From positions 278,056,658 through 278,120,657 of the forward strand of contig CM068373.1 of assembly GCA_034769895.1 (NCBI GenBank): DNA of 64,000 nucleotides. The letters run 5' to 3'. Source of the DNA: Magicicada septendecula (Eukaryota; Arthropoda; Insecta; Hemiptera; Cicadidae). The notes beneath the pieces were generated by a model, which was not told where the DNA came from, did no database searches, and was given only the letters and a program-made list of their open reading frames with translations. Made by a program: the position numbers and the translations under genes. Shown piece after piece: positions 36,912 to 48,776 of this stretch (the stretch's first letter is position 1; the number at the start of each line of letters is the position of its first letter).

Positions 36912-37424
36912 TACTTCGCCGCTTAAAGAGGACATGGGGGGGGGAGAACTTTTAATAAGGTGAATCCGAAAGTAAGGTACTGGGGCACATTTGTCATTAC
37001 TGTGTGAAGTTTCTCTCCTTCTTCTCCCTTTTTTCAAACAAAACTTACTTCTTCTGATTATCAAACAATATATATATATCCTTACAAACTAATTCTTAAA
37101 TTACGTAAAATTCACACTTTATGACTACATATTAAGACACATAAACTTCTTCTTATTTCTACTACTTAAAACTACTACCGGTTTTTTTTTGGTTTTAGTT
37201 ACTCTATTCACAGAGTTACTCTCTAAATAATTTATTACTTAGTGGTCATGGTAGTGGTCAGCTGACTACTCACTTCGCTCATCTTTCGCTGAACAGGATC
37301 TAAGGTTGATCAGGCCTCATTCCTAATTCTACGATTAGCACCTTGCATGGTTACTCAGGTACAAGGTAACTTGTCTACCTTGTATTTCCTTTTTCTAGTT
37401 TTCGCTCTGCCATTTCCTTTTTTT
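36912..37424. other. 3' region of the gypsy element, no gene
   Basis: No frame. On the minus strand 37034-37012 is a purine run that could be the polypurine tract of the gypsy element, but no LTR start (TG) follows it cleanly. Confidence 0.35.
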
Positions 37425-37429
37425 TATAC

Positions 37430-38898
37430 AGTTTTATCTGCGAAATATGTGTTCTTCGTACATATTCTTGAGTCGCAGGTTCGTACAGGGCTACTGTTAC
37501 TGGGGTTAAGTACTTCTGAATTTGGTAAGGACCACACCAACGGTATGATAGTTTAGAGGTGGTCTTATCAATTGCACTACTAGTCGGGTGTGTTTTCTAC
37601 ATTACTAAGTCACCGACTTGGTACTTAACTAAATTGTTATTATTACTTCTCTCGTGATATTTTCGCGATTTCTCTAAGTTCGCTCTTAAATTTGCGCGAG
37701 CTTCATTCCAGATTTTTTTTATATGCTTATCCTTAATTTGCTGGGGTAGCAAGTCATGTATTTTCCATTTTGTGGACAAGGGGTGGTTTGGTTTGTACTT
37801 ATACAGTAACTCAAACGGGGTCGATTTATGTCCTTCGTGATAAGCTGAATTGAAGGCGTATTGTATCCAGGATAGGTTCTGGTCACAAGACGTATGGTCG
37901 TTCGCATGGTAGGCTATTAAAGCAGATTTGAGGTTTTGCAAATACCTTTCAGCAATATTGCCTTGCGGACGATACTCCGTAGTGGTAATATGGTCTATCC
38001 CTAACTTGAAACACATATTCTTAAATTCCTTTGCCTTAAACTGGGGTCCGTTATCTGACACTAGATGTACAGGTGTACCAAAATCTTTAAACAATCTCTC
38101 CTGTAATATCTTTACAGTGGTCGACGCTAACGCTCGCCGCATGGGATACATCCAAACAAATTTGGTGAACGAATCTACACATATGAGTAGCATCGTATTT
38201 CCTGATTTAGATCGAGGGTAGGGACCTGAAAAGTCTAAATAAAGTTTAGAGAACGGGGTAGTAGGGATTTCTGAAATTAATTGGCTTATTTGACTGTTTC
38301 TTGCTGGTTTGCTGAGTGCGCATAACTTACACTTTTTTACGAAGCTAGCTATTTCGCTGTTCATATTGTTCCAATGATATTCCTTACGAATGCGATGTAT
38401 TGTATTATTTATTCCCATATGTGCTCCAATGGTGGATGAATGGTAATATTCCATCAGCATAGGCTTAATTACATCAGGGGCAATTATTCTTAATTCCTTT
38501 CCATTTGCTATTCTGTGGCATAGTATTCTTTTACTCAATACGTATTTATCTGATTTAATTCCTTCCTCGAGTTGTTCTATAATTGCCTTCAAAAGAGGGT
38601 CTTGTTGTTGATACTGAGCGATGTTGGTAAACGCAAGGGGGAATTCGGTAATTACGGTGTTAACAATGGGTGTTTCTAGACTCTCAATGCTTTCGGGAGT
38701 ATTACTGGGCGACTGGAACATACGGGACAGGGTATCCGCGACTACACTTTGTGTACCTCTAATATGTTGTACTTTGAATTTGTAACAGTTTAACCTCAAT
38801 ACCCATCTTTCAATACGTCCTAACTGTTTAGGGTGATTCAGTAACCTAGATAATGCTTGATTATCAGTTGCCAACAGGAACTCTTTATGTTCTAAAAA
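37430..38898 (-). pseudogene. gypsy integrase with end of RNase H
   Basis: The frame opens with the end of RNase H (ATDNQAL, then VADTLSRM). The integrase zinc finger follows: HSSTIGAH and CKLC (HHCC). The catalytic core shows LDFSGPYP, VSDNGPQF and NIAERYLQ, giving D, D and E. The C-terminal part (KYQVGDLVM) meets a stop at 37597, but the next codons in the same frame continue YRWCGPYQI, the GPY/F module, to about 37430. There is no ATG at 38874; the frame is joined to RT upstream through a one-base shift at about 38898. Role in the intact family: integration of the cDNA. Confidence 0.85.
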
Positions 38899-39870
38899 GG
38901 TTTAAACTTCTCAAAAGCAAATACAATAGCTAAACATTCTAATTCATATGCGGAGTATTTCTTTTCTTGGTCTGTCAAGGTGCGTGAAGCGTAACAAATC
39001 GGTAGTCTACAGTTTTCTATTTCCTGATATATTACTGCACCTAAGGCTACACTTGAACTGTCGGTCTGAACTACGAAAGGTTTCGTAAAATCTGCTAATT
39101 GTAATACCGGGGGCGATATGATGCTTTTTTTTAGTTTTTCGAACGCAGTTTGGTGTTGTGGAGTCCATTCAAATTTCGCTCCGTTCTTTCTTAAGGCATT
39201 CAGAGGTGCCGCTATTTCGGCTAGATGAGGAATATACTTGTGGAAATAATTTATCATTCCCAAAAATCGGGCTATTCCTTTAGCATCCCGCGGTGGTAAA
39301 AATTCTCTGATCGCACGGGTTCGTTCGGGGTCTATGCTTACCTTTCCGTTGGCCTTTACGATGTGACCTAAAAATGAAAATTGTGGGACAGCAAAATTTA
39401 CTTTTTTGGGATTAACTGTTAATCCGGCTTTCTGTAGTCGAGATAACACTTCACGTAGATGTTTAAGATGTTGGTCCATCGATTCGCTGTAGATTACAAT
39501 GTCATCCAGGTAGTGATACACATATTTAAATTTTATATCATGAAATAATTTCTCTAATAGTCTACTACATACGGAACTTCCTTGTGATATTCCAAAGGGT
39601 ACTCTCGTAAATTGGTACAGGTTGAAAGGAACAGCAAAAGCGGTTAGACGTTTGGATTCTTCCGAAAGGGGTATTTGGTGAAATGCCTGATTTAGATCCA
39701 TTATAGTAAAGACTTTCGCTTTGGTGAAATAATGTCGGGAAGCGGGATAGATTCAAATTCTATTCGTTTATTTAATTGCCGGTAGTCCATAACTAGTCTG
39801 TGTTTGTCGTGACTTTTTGGTACTAAAAATGAGGGTGATGAATACGGTGAAATAGAGGGTTCGATGACTC
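38892..39870 (-). pseudogene. gypsy reverse transcriptase and RNase H
   Basis: After a stop at 39875 the frame continues GVIEPS, SPSFLVPK and LVMDYRQLN, shifts near 39735, then goes on intact: MDLNQAFHQIPL, VPFGISQG, the catalytic YLDDIVIYS, FLGHIV, FLGMINYFHKYIP, then the RNase H start QTDSSSVALGAVIYQ and YSAYELECLAIVFAFEKF. RT catalytic aspartates are kept. The stop and shift make this copy unable to produce the whole polyprotein by plain translation. Confidence 0.88.
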
Positions 39871-39874
39871 CTTG

Positions 39875-40663
39875 TTATAATAACTTGTTGATATGGTTCC
39901 TCATTACTTCCATTTTGGGTGGCGATAACTTGTATGGGGGAAGGCGTATTACTTTGTGGTCGCTCAGATTGATCTTGTATTCTATTAGGTTCGTTAGTCC
40001 TAGCTTAGGGGTAAGAACGGTGGAAAACTCTTTTATTAGTTTCTGCATTCTCAGCCTATCTCCACTTTCTAGATGAGATAATTCAGACTCATGGGGTACT
40101 ATATGTGTAGTCGATGATCCAGTACTTTCTTGTTCTTCTGTTTCACAATCAAAATTATACTTCCGTGTACGGTCGAATCGAAAATAATATTTCTTCTCGT
40201 GGATGTCAAGAATGATTCCCGTTTTACTGATAAAGTCAGCTCCCAATATTAAGTCGGGTCCTAAATCATCACATACTAACATTGAAAAAAACCACGTCAG
40301 ATTTTTAATTTTTACCTTAATGGTGTTGCTGAGTTTTATGACTAAATTTTGTTTATTGGCAGTAGCACATCTTATATTCACAGCTTGACTGCGTTTCACT
40401 AGGTTGTGTTCGAATAATTTATCTGCTAACCTCTGACTGATTAAGGTTCTAGTCAATCCAGAATCGATTAATCCGAGGGTGGATATAACACCTAGGTCAA
40501 CTTGTATTAAGGGCAACAGACATTTAGTCCAATCACTTTTAGTTATCGCGTTACATTTCTCAATAAACCTTCTAACATAGGGATCTATTTTTCTTCTAAG
40601 TTTAGTGTTCTTTTCTTTTTTTTTTTTATTCTCGTTGATTTCTTTGGGTTTACCGATTCTCAA
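39875..40663 (-). pseudogene. gypsy protease and RT start
   Basis: Lysine-rich linker, then a retropepsin domain: LGLIDSGLTRTLISQRLA holds the catalytic D-S-G, and LILGADFISKTGIILDI is the second strand motif (ILG.DF). The last 40 codons begin RT (VIRLPPYKLSPPKMEVMRNHI). The apparent start at 40663 is TTG, not ATG, so this is an internal segment reached from gag, in a different register from the gag frame that stops at 40702. Confidence 0.8.
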
Positions 40664-40701
40664 GATGCTGCGGAAGACACAGGATTTCGGGTCTCCCTGC
40701 C

Positions 40702-41565
40702 TTACATGTTTTTTGGATTAGGTTGTTTCCGATCGTACTGCTTCCTATTACAGTTTCTACTTATATGTCCATACTTTCCGCAGTTATAACATATATTTTT
40801 TTTTCGAGGGGTATAGCTTGCTTCCGTTTTAGGTTGCGTGTCATTTGATTTACCAGGGCTGTGCAAGTTGTTAGGTCTATTAAATGGTCGCCTATCACGC
40901 TGGGTTTGCACATCGGTCACCAGGGCTTGCATTTCATTTCTACTAGGCTCGGTTGATTTCAAAGCATGTCTGTTCTGATCTGAGTACCATACGTTCGACG
41001 AGTGAATACTGCATTGTTCGAGATCTGCAAAGTTGTTAGGTCTATTTATTAACGCTAAACGAGATCTTTCCTCTGGAGACAATCCTACTAAAATGGTATC
41101 GACCATCTGTCTCTCACTCCAATCTACTTGCAGTAGTCGAGAAGACTCCCTGATGTCAGAGATGTAATGGGCCAGTCTCTCATGAGTTCCTTGTACTTGA
41201 AGTACGGTCTTTCTTTTAAGTTCCTCATAAATTCCGGTGGGAATAAAATATTTTAAGATAGTAGTATGCAGTTCTTCTACTGGAAGTGTAGAGCTTAATG
41301 ATTCCAGCACACGATTCTTTAATGGTGGTTTACATTTCGGTAGGAGGACTTGCAAAATTTGCCAGTCATTTAGTTGCTGTAAATCCTTTATCAGCAGGAG
41401 GTATTTGATGAAGTTTAGTAGTTTAGTAACATTCAAACCATCCGTGTATGGAATTTCAGCTAAGAGTTTTTCTACGGGATGAGTGATTTTTCCGTAGAGG
41501 TCAACATTATAATTTAGGAGTGGTATAGCTATAGGAGGACCAGATGCTGCATTAGGGGTAGTCAA
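40702..41565 (-). pseudogene. gypsy gag with zinc knuckle
   Basis: About 287 codons. The middle matches gypsy capsid style (LLNYNVDLYGKI..., VLLPKCKPPLKNRVLESL, LVGLSPEERSRLALI). Near the C-terminus CYNCGKYGHISRNC is a CCHC zinc knuckle, which binds RNA, followed by a basic tail. The frame opens at a TTG directly after an in-frame stop, so no ATG starts it; the N-terminal part lies upstream in another frame. Confidence 0.8.
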
Positions 41566-41672
41566 TTCCTACATCCCGGAGCGATTGTGAGAACCACTGG
41601 GAGGTGGGGTTTCAGATATTGTATGGGTATTCACGTCTCTATTTGGGTTTTGCTCTCGACTCGGTTGTATTT

Positions 41673-41897
41673 TCATACGGTGGGTGATTCCTGATTTCGT
41701 GTTGGGGGAGGTTGTTCTAAGGTAGGAGATTGAACTGGGGAGATGTATAGTTTCTTCAAGGATTTTTCAATTTCATCCATTCTGAATGAGTCGGGCCTTC
41801 TTCGCAATTCATTGATAATAGTGGGTAATTGGCGTAAAGCCTCATCCGCAAAACTTTGGACGTCAGGAGGGATTACCGTGATGTTGGGCCAGTTCAA
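41673..41897 (-). pseudogene. gypsy gag N-terminal segment
   Basis: ATG frame of 74 codons upstream of gag on the same strand, proline-rich at its end (EQPPPTRNQESP). Its position and strand suggest it is the broken-off N-terminus of gag. No motif of its own. Confidence 0.45.
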
Positions 41898-42023
41898 GTC
41901 TAAGTTAAGAACAGCTACAATGGGTTCACACTAAATTTTAAGATAATTAACCATATTTTCCCCCAAATTAAGCAGAAATTATTCAGTAGGATATCTAAAA
42001 CCTTTATATATATATATATATAT

Positions 42024-44953
42024 TGTAACATTACATTAGGAACAACTTAATATCGTACCTGATTTAATGAAGACTTTGGAGAAGAAGCTAAACAAGAAGA
42101 ACAATATCTTCCAAGATGATAGTGAAGAGGAACGACTAACCATTTCAGACTGACTAGTAATACAACTGACCGTACCCAAATTAATGATTTAGGCAAAGTG
42201 ATGCAAAATACATCCAACCCCGATTATGACATGAACTTTCAATAATGACAAAATAAATAATTATAAAGACAGACGGCTTATGAACCAGTACTATAAAGAA
42301 ACAAATGGTTTCATTCAATGTATCATAATATCAAGATAATCAAAATACAAATTGAGGGATAATAGGCCCAAACATGTAATACTATGTAAAAAGAAATATT
42401 AGTAAATGATTAATTTAAATGATGTAATGAAAATATAACAAACCTTATTATAGATACATGAACCATACAACTAATTGTAACAAATAGTGATCATAAGATT
42501 GTCCAGAAAACAACAAATAATAACTTGTTCACAGTAACATTTTATAACAAGAGTGAAGTTCTTTTAATGACAATAAAATGTAAAAACCCATAAAAACCAG
42601 TAAGAATAAATATAAAAACAAAACCATTCTAAAATGATACTGAAGTACAATACAGTTAATAAATAAACTAATGTACAGTAATTTTAAGAAAATACTATAT
42701 GTAAGATTACATGATAAAAGTGGAAATAATACTTACAGGAGTGTTTCAAATAAAATCCAAACAGTGCAATACTAACCAGTGATAAAATAATAAACCAAGT
42801 GTTTTTTGAACAAGTATCACCAGTCAAGTGCTAATATTAAGTATATACCAAGATAACAATTGGGAGAATATTTGTTTATATTCCCAATTCCTTAAACATA
42901 TAGGAATATGACTATGTTAAAGGGGAAAGGGATACCAGTAATTATGGTGTTCAACAGTGATCAATTGATTGGCAAAGCAAAGTAGACTAAAAAAAGATGT
43001 TATTGCTAAGTGTTAAACAATTGTATAGATTAAGTAAAAAGCAGTTTATTTGTTCAAATGTTCAGTAGAATCATAGCCATGTGGGCATGAGATTAAACTA
43101 ATAGGATAGTATATCTTTTTGTTTTGTTAAGATAGTGTTATATGTTAAACAGTTTTTATGGTTGTTAAAAGTTAATTTAACTGTTAAAGGTTTACTAAGA
43201 TATCAGTCATGGAAAATGACAATAAGGTAAAATGTTTATAAACATGGTGTGATGAAGATAACACCAGTACATAGGCCAGGTAAAACCAACTTTTGTAAAT
43301 TTTAGATAATAATGTTAGCGATTTTGTAAAACAAATGTGGAAGGATAAATAGATTTATAGTTAATAGTGTACACAACGAATCTAGAAACAAAATAATCCA
43401 TCTTAAGTTATTTAAGAAAAATTCAAATAACAAAATTGTAACATCTGTAGTTCTTAAGTAAAAGTAGGCATGTTTAGTGTCTATATGTCACAAATGTAAA
43501 GATCAAAATAATGCTGCTAATAGTTTTAAATTCCCAATCAGTACAGAAAAGTTATACTAATTTAAAGGTTTTGAACAAATTTAGATTTTGAAATAATGAA
43601 AGTATATGACAATGTATATCCGAATCAACCAACCAGATTCCAAGTTTACCCTTAGCAACCAGAAATTTCGGATAAATAAAATGAGACTTCTTTAACAACG
43701 ATCATAGCGTACAGACGCGTTTGTAAAACGTCTAACATAATTAAAAATAAACTGTGAAAACACGTTCCAGACATATTAATACAGATAGGTATACATAACA
43801 CGAACTATTCCAACTAAGTGAGGAACATCCAATATTTGAAATAGAAGAATCAAGAACCAGGGAGAAGGACTGAAGCAGACGTGGGCCCTATCTTCGACCA
43901 AGAACCATACAAAGAAGAGGATTTGGTGACTTTGACATTTTATTATATTATGTATCAGCACCAACTTTTGTATACACGACTTTTTAAGAATTAATCAACT
44001 AAAACTACAGACACCATATCACACCAACACTAAGAACACTCACTAATAACACGATTTGAGATTGACACCTTTTCAAACACCACAAGAACCTTTGATTTTG
44101 ATAATAATTATTAAACACCTAAACTGGACATAACCTATAATAACTAGTAATCACGATCCGACTGCCTGTGTGCACATTACACTCTAAACTTTGTAATATC
44201 CTTGAACTGTAAAACTTGTATTTTGATTTATAGAATAATATTTTGTTTAAATGTAATCCCCGAACCAGATACGCCCTGAGATATTTTATTTTTATTAGAA
44301 CAATAACCAACGCATTCTTTTGGTCTATGTAAATACGGAATAATATCTGCTACTACTGTACCAACTGGTAAAAAGAAGACGTATAATTTGCGCCACAATT
44401 GTGATTATCATAATCAGATTTAAGAAACAATTAACCAATGCTTTACTGAATAAATGATTTCTATAAGGATATATGTTTGATGTTATATTTGCGTCGTTAT
44501 TATTGCTGTTCCATTAGAAAATAAGTTCACAGAGTACAGCGGACACCACGACGGTTGGCAACGGTGAGTGACGTCACGGAAACGGTACGTATAGTGGGAG
44601 CGAGCGGCAGATTACAAAACCATTCGCCGTTCAACATAACGTATTAATAATTACAAATTGACGACTCCAGTGCGAGGCGAAATAAGTCGCTACATTTATA
44701 TATTTGTTACAGATCGACGAACCCTTCAGTGGGGCAGAAAGTAAAAGAGACACATTATTTATTTGTTACAAATTGACGCTTCCAACGGGCGGCGTATGTA
44801 ATTTAAGTGCACACAACATAACATTTAAACTACAAGTAACCTATCTAATTTATAATTTCGTTACAAATTGGCGCATAACAACGTGGAGCTTGGTAAACCC
44901 CGAAACCTACAATAAATTTTATTGAATAACCTACTATCAATAAATTCGTTACA
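42024..44953 (+). mobile_element. AT-rich LTR-like segment 1 between (TA)n tracts
   Basis: Starts TGTAACATTAC and ends AATTCGTTACA, so it has TG...CA ends with a 6-bp inverted TGTAAC/GTTACA. It sits between (TA)n at 42007-42023 and 44954-44979. The 2.6-kb body is AT-rich with no frame above about 75 codons. The last 300 bp contain four primer-binding-site-like motifs, each after a TTACA. It is best read as an LTR or a non-coding LTR element oriented plus. Confidence 0.55.
44651..44953 (+). repeat. Iterated TTACA + primer-binding-site-like motif, four copies
   Basis: TGACGACTCCAGTGCGAGGC (44659-44678), CGACGAACCC...GTGGGGC (44715-44735), TGACGCTTCCAACGGGCGGC (44774-44793) and TGGCGCATAA...GTGGAGC (44869-44889). 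Each follows TTACA by 3 nt. A final GTTACA ends the segment at 44953. The form LTR end, 3 nt, TGGCGC... is the same as at 54008-53992 in the neighbouring gag-only element. Confidence 0.6.
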
Positions 44954-44979
44954 ATATATATATATATGTATATATATAT

Positions 44980-46307
44980 TGTACTGTTATTTTTTTATGA
45001 TATAATATTTAGTATTTGCACCACGTTGGATGCGTCATTTATGTACTGTACATTAATTACAGGTATTGTAATTAAAATCTGCTCCACGTTGGATCAGCCA
45101 TTTATGTGTTGTAATTATTTATACGTATGGTAATTAAGAAATGTACCTACTGTAATTATGTTTTTTTTTTTTACCAGTACATGTAAAGAAACTCTTTCTC
45201 TCAGGGTTAATGATTAAGTTATTTGATCGTATTTACGATTGTATCTATTATTTTCTTTTCTTTAAACCAAACCAGATTCAGTTAATATGTAGTATTTTGA
45301 TAATTAACCATGTAAGAAATAAATAATAAACTAATGTAACTTAACTGACTCTGAATTCTTCCAGCTGCCACGGGTTCACTTCTGGTTGTTGTTTACTTTT
45401 TTCGAAAGCAATATTAGGCTTGGCAATCTGTTCCTTTACTCAAATTTCTTATTGCTCTCACCGCTGAATGCCGCTCTCCAGGACTACTGCAACACAGATG
45501 TCTCCTCGGAACACTTAACTATCCTTTATGGCCACTTAAACTCTTCTTCAGTCCAAGGTTTTCCTCTTCTGTCGTCGTTCTATCAAGGATATTGTTATAT
45601 TTATCGTATTATTATTTATTTATTAAATATTATAATCAAAACTCTGGTATCACAATTCAAATTCCTTTAATGTATTTTCTTTTCCTTGTTACATTAACTT
45701 GATGATGTACAAATGTTATTTCATATAATTTAAGACTCTTCATGTAGTTACTATTAGATATATAATTAGACCCTTCATGTTACTCTTAATGAATTTAATT
45801 GAAGACTCATAACGTTACTCTTAATGAATTTAATTTAAGACTAATAACGTTACTCTTAATGCATTTAATTTTAGACTAATAAACATTTTCTACCTCACTA
45901 TACAATACAATTTTTTAACAATTTACAAAATTGGCCCTATGATAATTCCCTAATTTCTTTACATCTGTTTATCATATACCTATTAAAACATATATCATTT
46001 TTCTATTTCTTATTAAACATCTTTATTTTACCTCTAATATTCGTAATTCTATTGGTTATTTATTAAATTATAATTTTATTACTCTTTACTCTTCTTATAA
46101 CATTCATTCCAATTTCATATATTATTTTCTGAACATATAACTAAATATGGTTTTATATCATATAGGAATCGACCTCTATGTTGACTGAGTAAGTCGATAT
46201 TCCCAATGTTTTTTTTTTGTTTACATTCAATACAAAATCTGCATCCTTTCTCTTTTAAAATTTATTATCTCCCTATTATGTACTGTGTGCATTTTAACAG
46301 CAGTACA
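44980..46307 (-). mobile_element. AT-rich LTR-like segment 2 between (TA)n tracts
   Basis: Starts TGTACTG and ends CAGTACA, a perfect 7-bp inverted terminus, flanked by (TA)n on both sides. On the minus strand two primer-binding-site-like motifs end it, read from GCTCCACGTTGGATCAGCCA (45081-45100) and GCACCACGTTGGATGCGTCA (45018-45037). No coding frame. The position of these motifs makes the minus strand the likely sense strand. Confidence 0.5.
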
Positions 46308-46320
46308 ATATATATATATA

Positions 46321-48752
46321 TGTAACGCAACAGAAATGCGGTCCTCGACGTTACATAAATAAAAATATTAGAAATAGAATAGGGAAATAAATATCTATAT
46401 CCCATATTAATACAAGGGTCAGATAAATAAATTTATCATTATATAAAAATAATAAGAATGCAAGGTAGTAATAGCAATAAAAAATAAACATGTACTATAG
46501 ACAATAGTAAGAAATCTCAATGTTCAGTGAGAAGTAAATAAATCAAAAGTACTGATAAGAATTATAAGAAAGAAACTAATATCGAATATGTTAAAGTAAA
46601 TGACAGTGAAAATAGATAAAAATGAGTCAATAATATACATTACTAGTTAATCGAAAATAATGATTCTGAATTGTATAATGTTATGTAGTTATCATAAATA
46701 TTATGTTAAAGTTGGTGTTATCTTATGAAGCTTACTTATTGATGTAATATCAAATAATGAAGCAATATGTATTATTTGTTTACTGTTGTAGAAACGTGGT
46801 AGAAATCAGTTATTGAGTGTTAATTAATGTCAATTTTTCTTATGTATGATCTATAGGTCAAGATAGAGTTATTGTTAAATATCATGATGATAATTATTTG
46901 TGTACATGTACGTAGTTAAAAGTTGTTTATGTTTGTAATCTTGTATAAAAAGGCTATAGTTGTTAACAAGTTATATTGAAAAGTAGATCCAAATATAATA
47001 AAAGGCCTAACAGCCAATGACACTATATAACAACTCAGAATAGAAAGGTTAGGTAAAGAAGTTAATAATAATTAATGAATATAATTCAAGGAGTTAGAAA
47101 AAACCTATAATAATTAATAATAAAAAATAAACAGACTCAATATAAACACATTATGATAATGCCATAGTGCAATGATATCGATTGATAACGTTTGATATCG
47201 GAAAAATAATAATTATGAAAAGAAACAGACTAAGATTGAAAAACCAGCAGAATAGATATAGAAATTAGTAAACAAGCTATAAATAAGATTATATTTTGAT
47301 ATAATGGAAGTTTAATAAGGAATTATTTTTATGAGTGGAAGAATAATATATGAAATTATCACTATATAACAAAACATTGAAAAAGAATAAAAAAATTTGT
47401 TGCTAGGGACAACAAAAATTAATATAATTTGTTGATTTTGATTATTGCAATTTATGACATGAACGAGACGAGATTAAACCAAGAGAGATGGTCAATAAAA
47501 ACTAATGTAATCTAAATTATTAAATATAGTAACAGTCATAATATATTAAAGACTAATTGTCAGAATTTGGGCCAGTAAACATTAACCAATTGTAAATTGT
47601 ATCATACAAACGACAAAAAGTAATTGAATTCAAAAAGAATGACTTGGATTGCCCAATATCAGATCAAGAAACGAATGCTAATTTAATGAAATAATAATAC
47701 CATATAAAGAACTACCTGTGTAAAGAGTTAATCCTACAAACCAAACGAAAAATAATAACCATTAAATCACATTGGACATCGATTTACATCATACAATTGA
47801 AAACGTATTTGGATCCAGAGTTTGCCGAAGCACGTAATCACAAGTTTGGCCGTTGGTGAACAAAGGGAGCGGTATTTCTGCATCAACCAGGACCAAGGAT
47901 TTCACTTTATTACAACTTGAAGACAAGAATAAAGAAAATCATCTCATCTGTGCTTGATACGGGGCGACAACTAACGAGATTAGAAGCAACAGCCTTCCTG
48001 AGTCGCTTAGTACTTCGCACGGTAATTTTCAATTGTATAAATAATATTAAACACAACAACACTTTAATTTTGTAATATCTTGCATTCCTATTTATGTATT
48101 TTTAATCTTCCCCGCAGTTGAAAGAACCTTCACACCCTGAATCTAAATCAATTATAAAAACTATAACTGAATTTAAAATAAAATATTGGACCGAACAATA
48201 ATCGATTAACTCAACGTATAGCCTTTCGTATATCAAGTAAAACCAATCTTATTGAATGTTAAAAAATTGAACTAATAAAGAAACCTTGTATAATTTCAGG
48301 ATCTTATTATTTGGGTATTATTTAATGAAGTGGGAATAAGAATTAAACAGACCGAGTGTATAATAACTAGTCACCGTACGCGGTGGGTTAACATCTAAAT
48401 TCCGTTTGTTTTGGAACTGCAGCGCTTGTTGCGGAATTCTCCGATACCAAAGAGAAGAGAGTTACACACGAATTTTCTATAATTCTCTGCAAGGCAGACT
48501 AGGCCTGAGCGGAATTTTTGAAAAACACCCTACATACATAAGTTACATTCACACTAACACTTTTAGATTAAATAGAGAGATAATATAGTCATAATTAACG
48601 ATATTACTATTTCCAGCAAACCCAGATATATAAGAAATTGAAATATTAAAATAATCAAAGAGAGAAAAAACAGAGAGGTACATACGAGAGAAATATTACA
48701 AATCGACGAACTCAACAGTGTGGCATAAACCGTACACACCGGTAGCAATACA
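46321..48752 (+). mobile_element. AT-rich LTR-like segment 3 between (TA)n tracts
   Basis: Starts TGTAACGCAACAG right after (TA)n and ends GTAGCAATACA right before (TA)n. Near its end TTACA (48696-48700) is followed by CGACGAACTC...GTGTGGC (48704-48724), one more primer-binding-site-like motif, so the sense strand is plus. No coding frame in 2.4 kb. Confidence 0.5.
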
Positions 48753-48776
48753 ATATATATATATATATATATATAT

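Larger units (their letters stand above)
37425..41935 (-). mobile_element. Ty3/gypsy retrotransposon, broken, LTRs not found
   Basis: Minus-strand order is gag, protease, RT, RNase H, integrase, which is the Ty3/gypsy order. At least four breaks are seen: a frame change between the gag segments and between gag and protease, a stop in RT at 39875, a frameshift near 39735, a one-base shift at about 38898 and a stop in the integrase tail at 37597. Neither a primer-binding site near 41935 nor a pair of matching LTRs could be seen; the 5' side ends at a (TA)n tract at 42007-42023. Confidence 0.85.
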
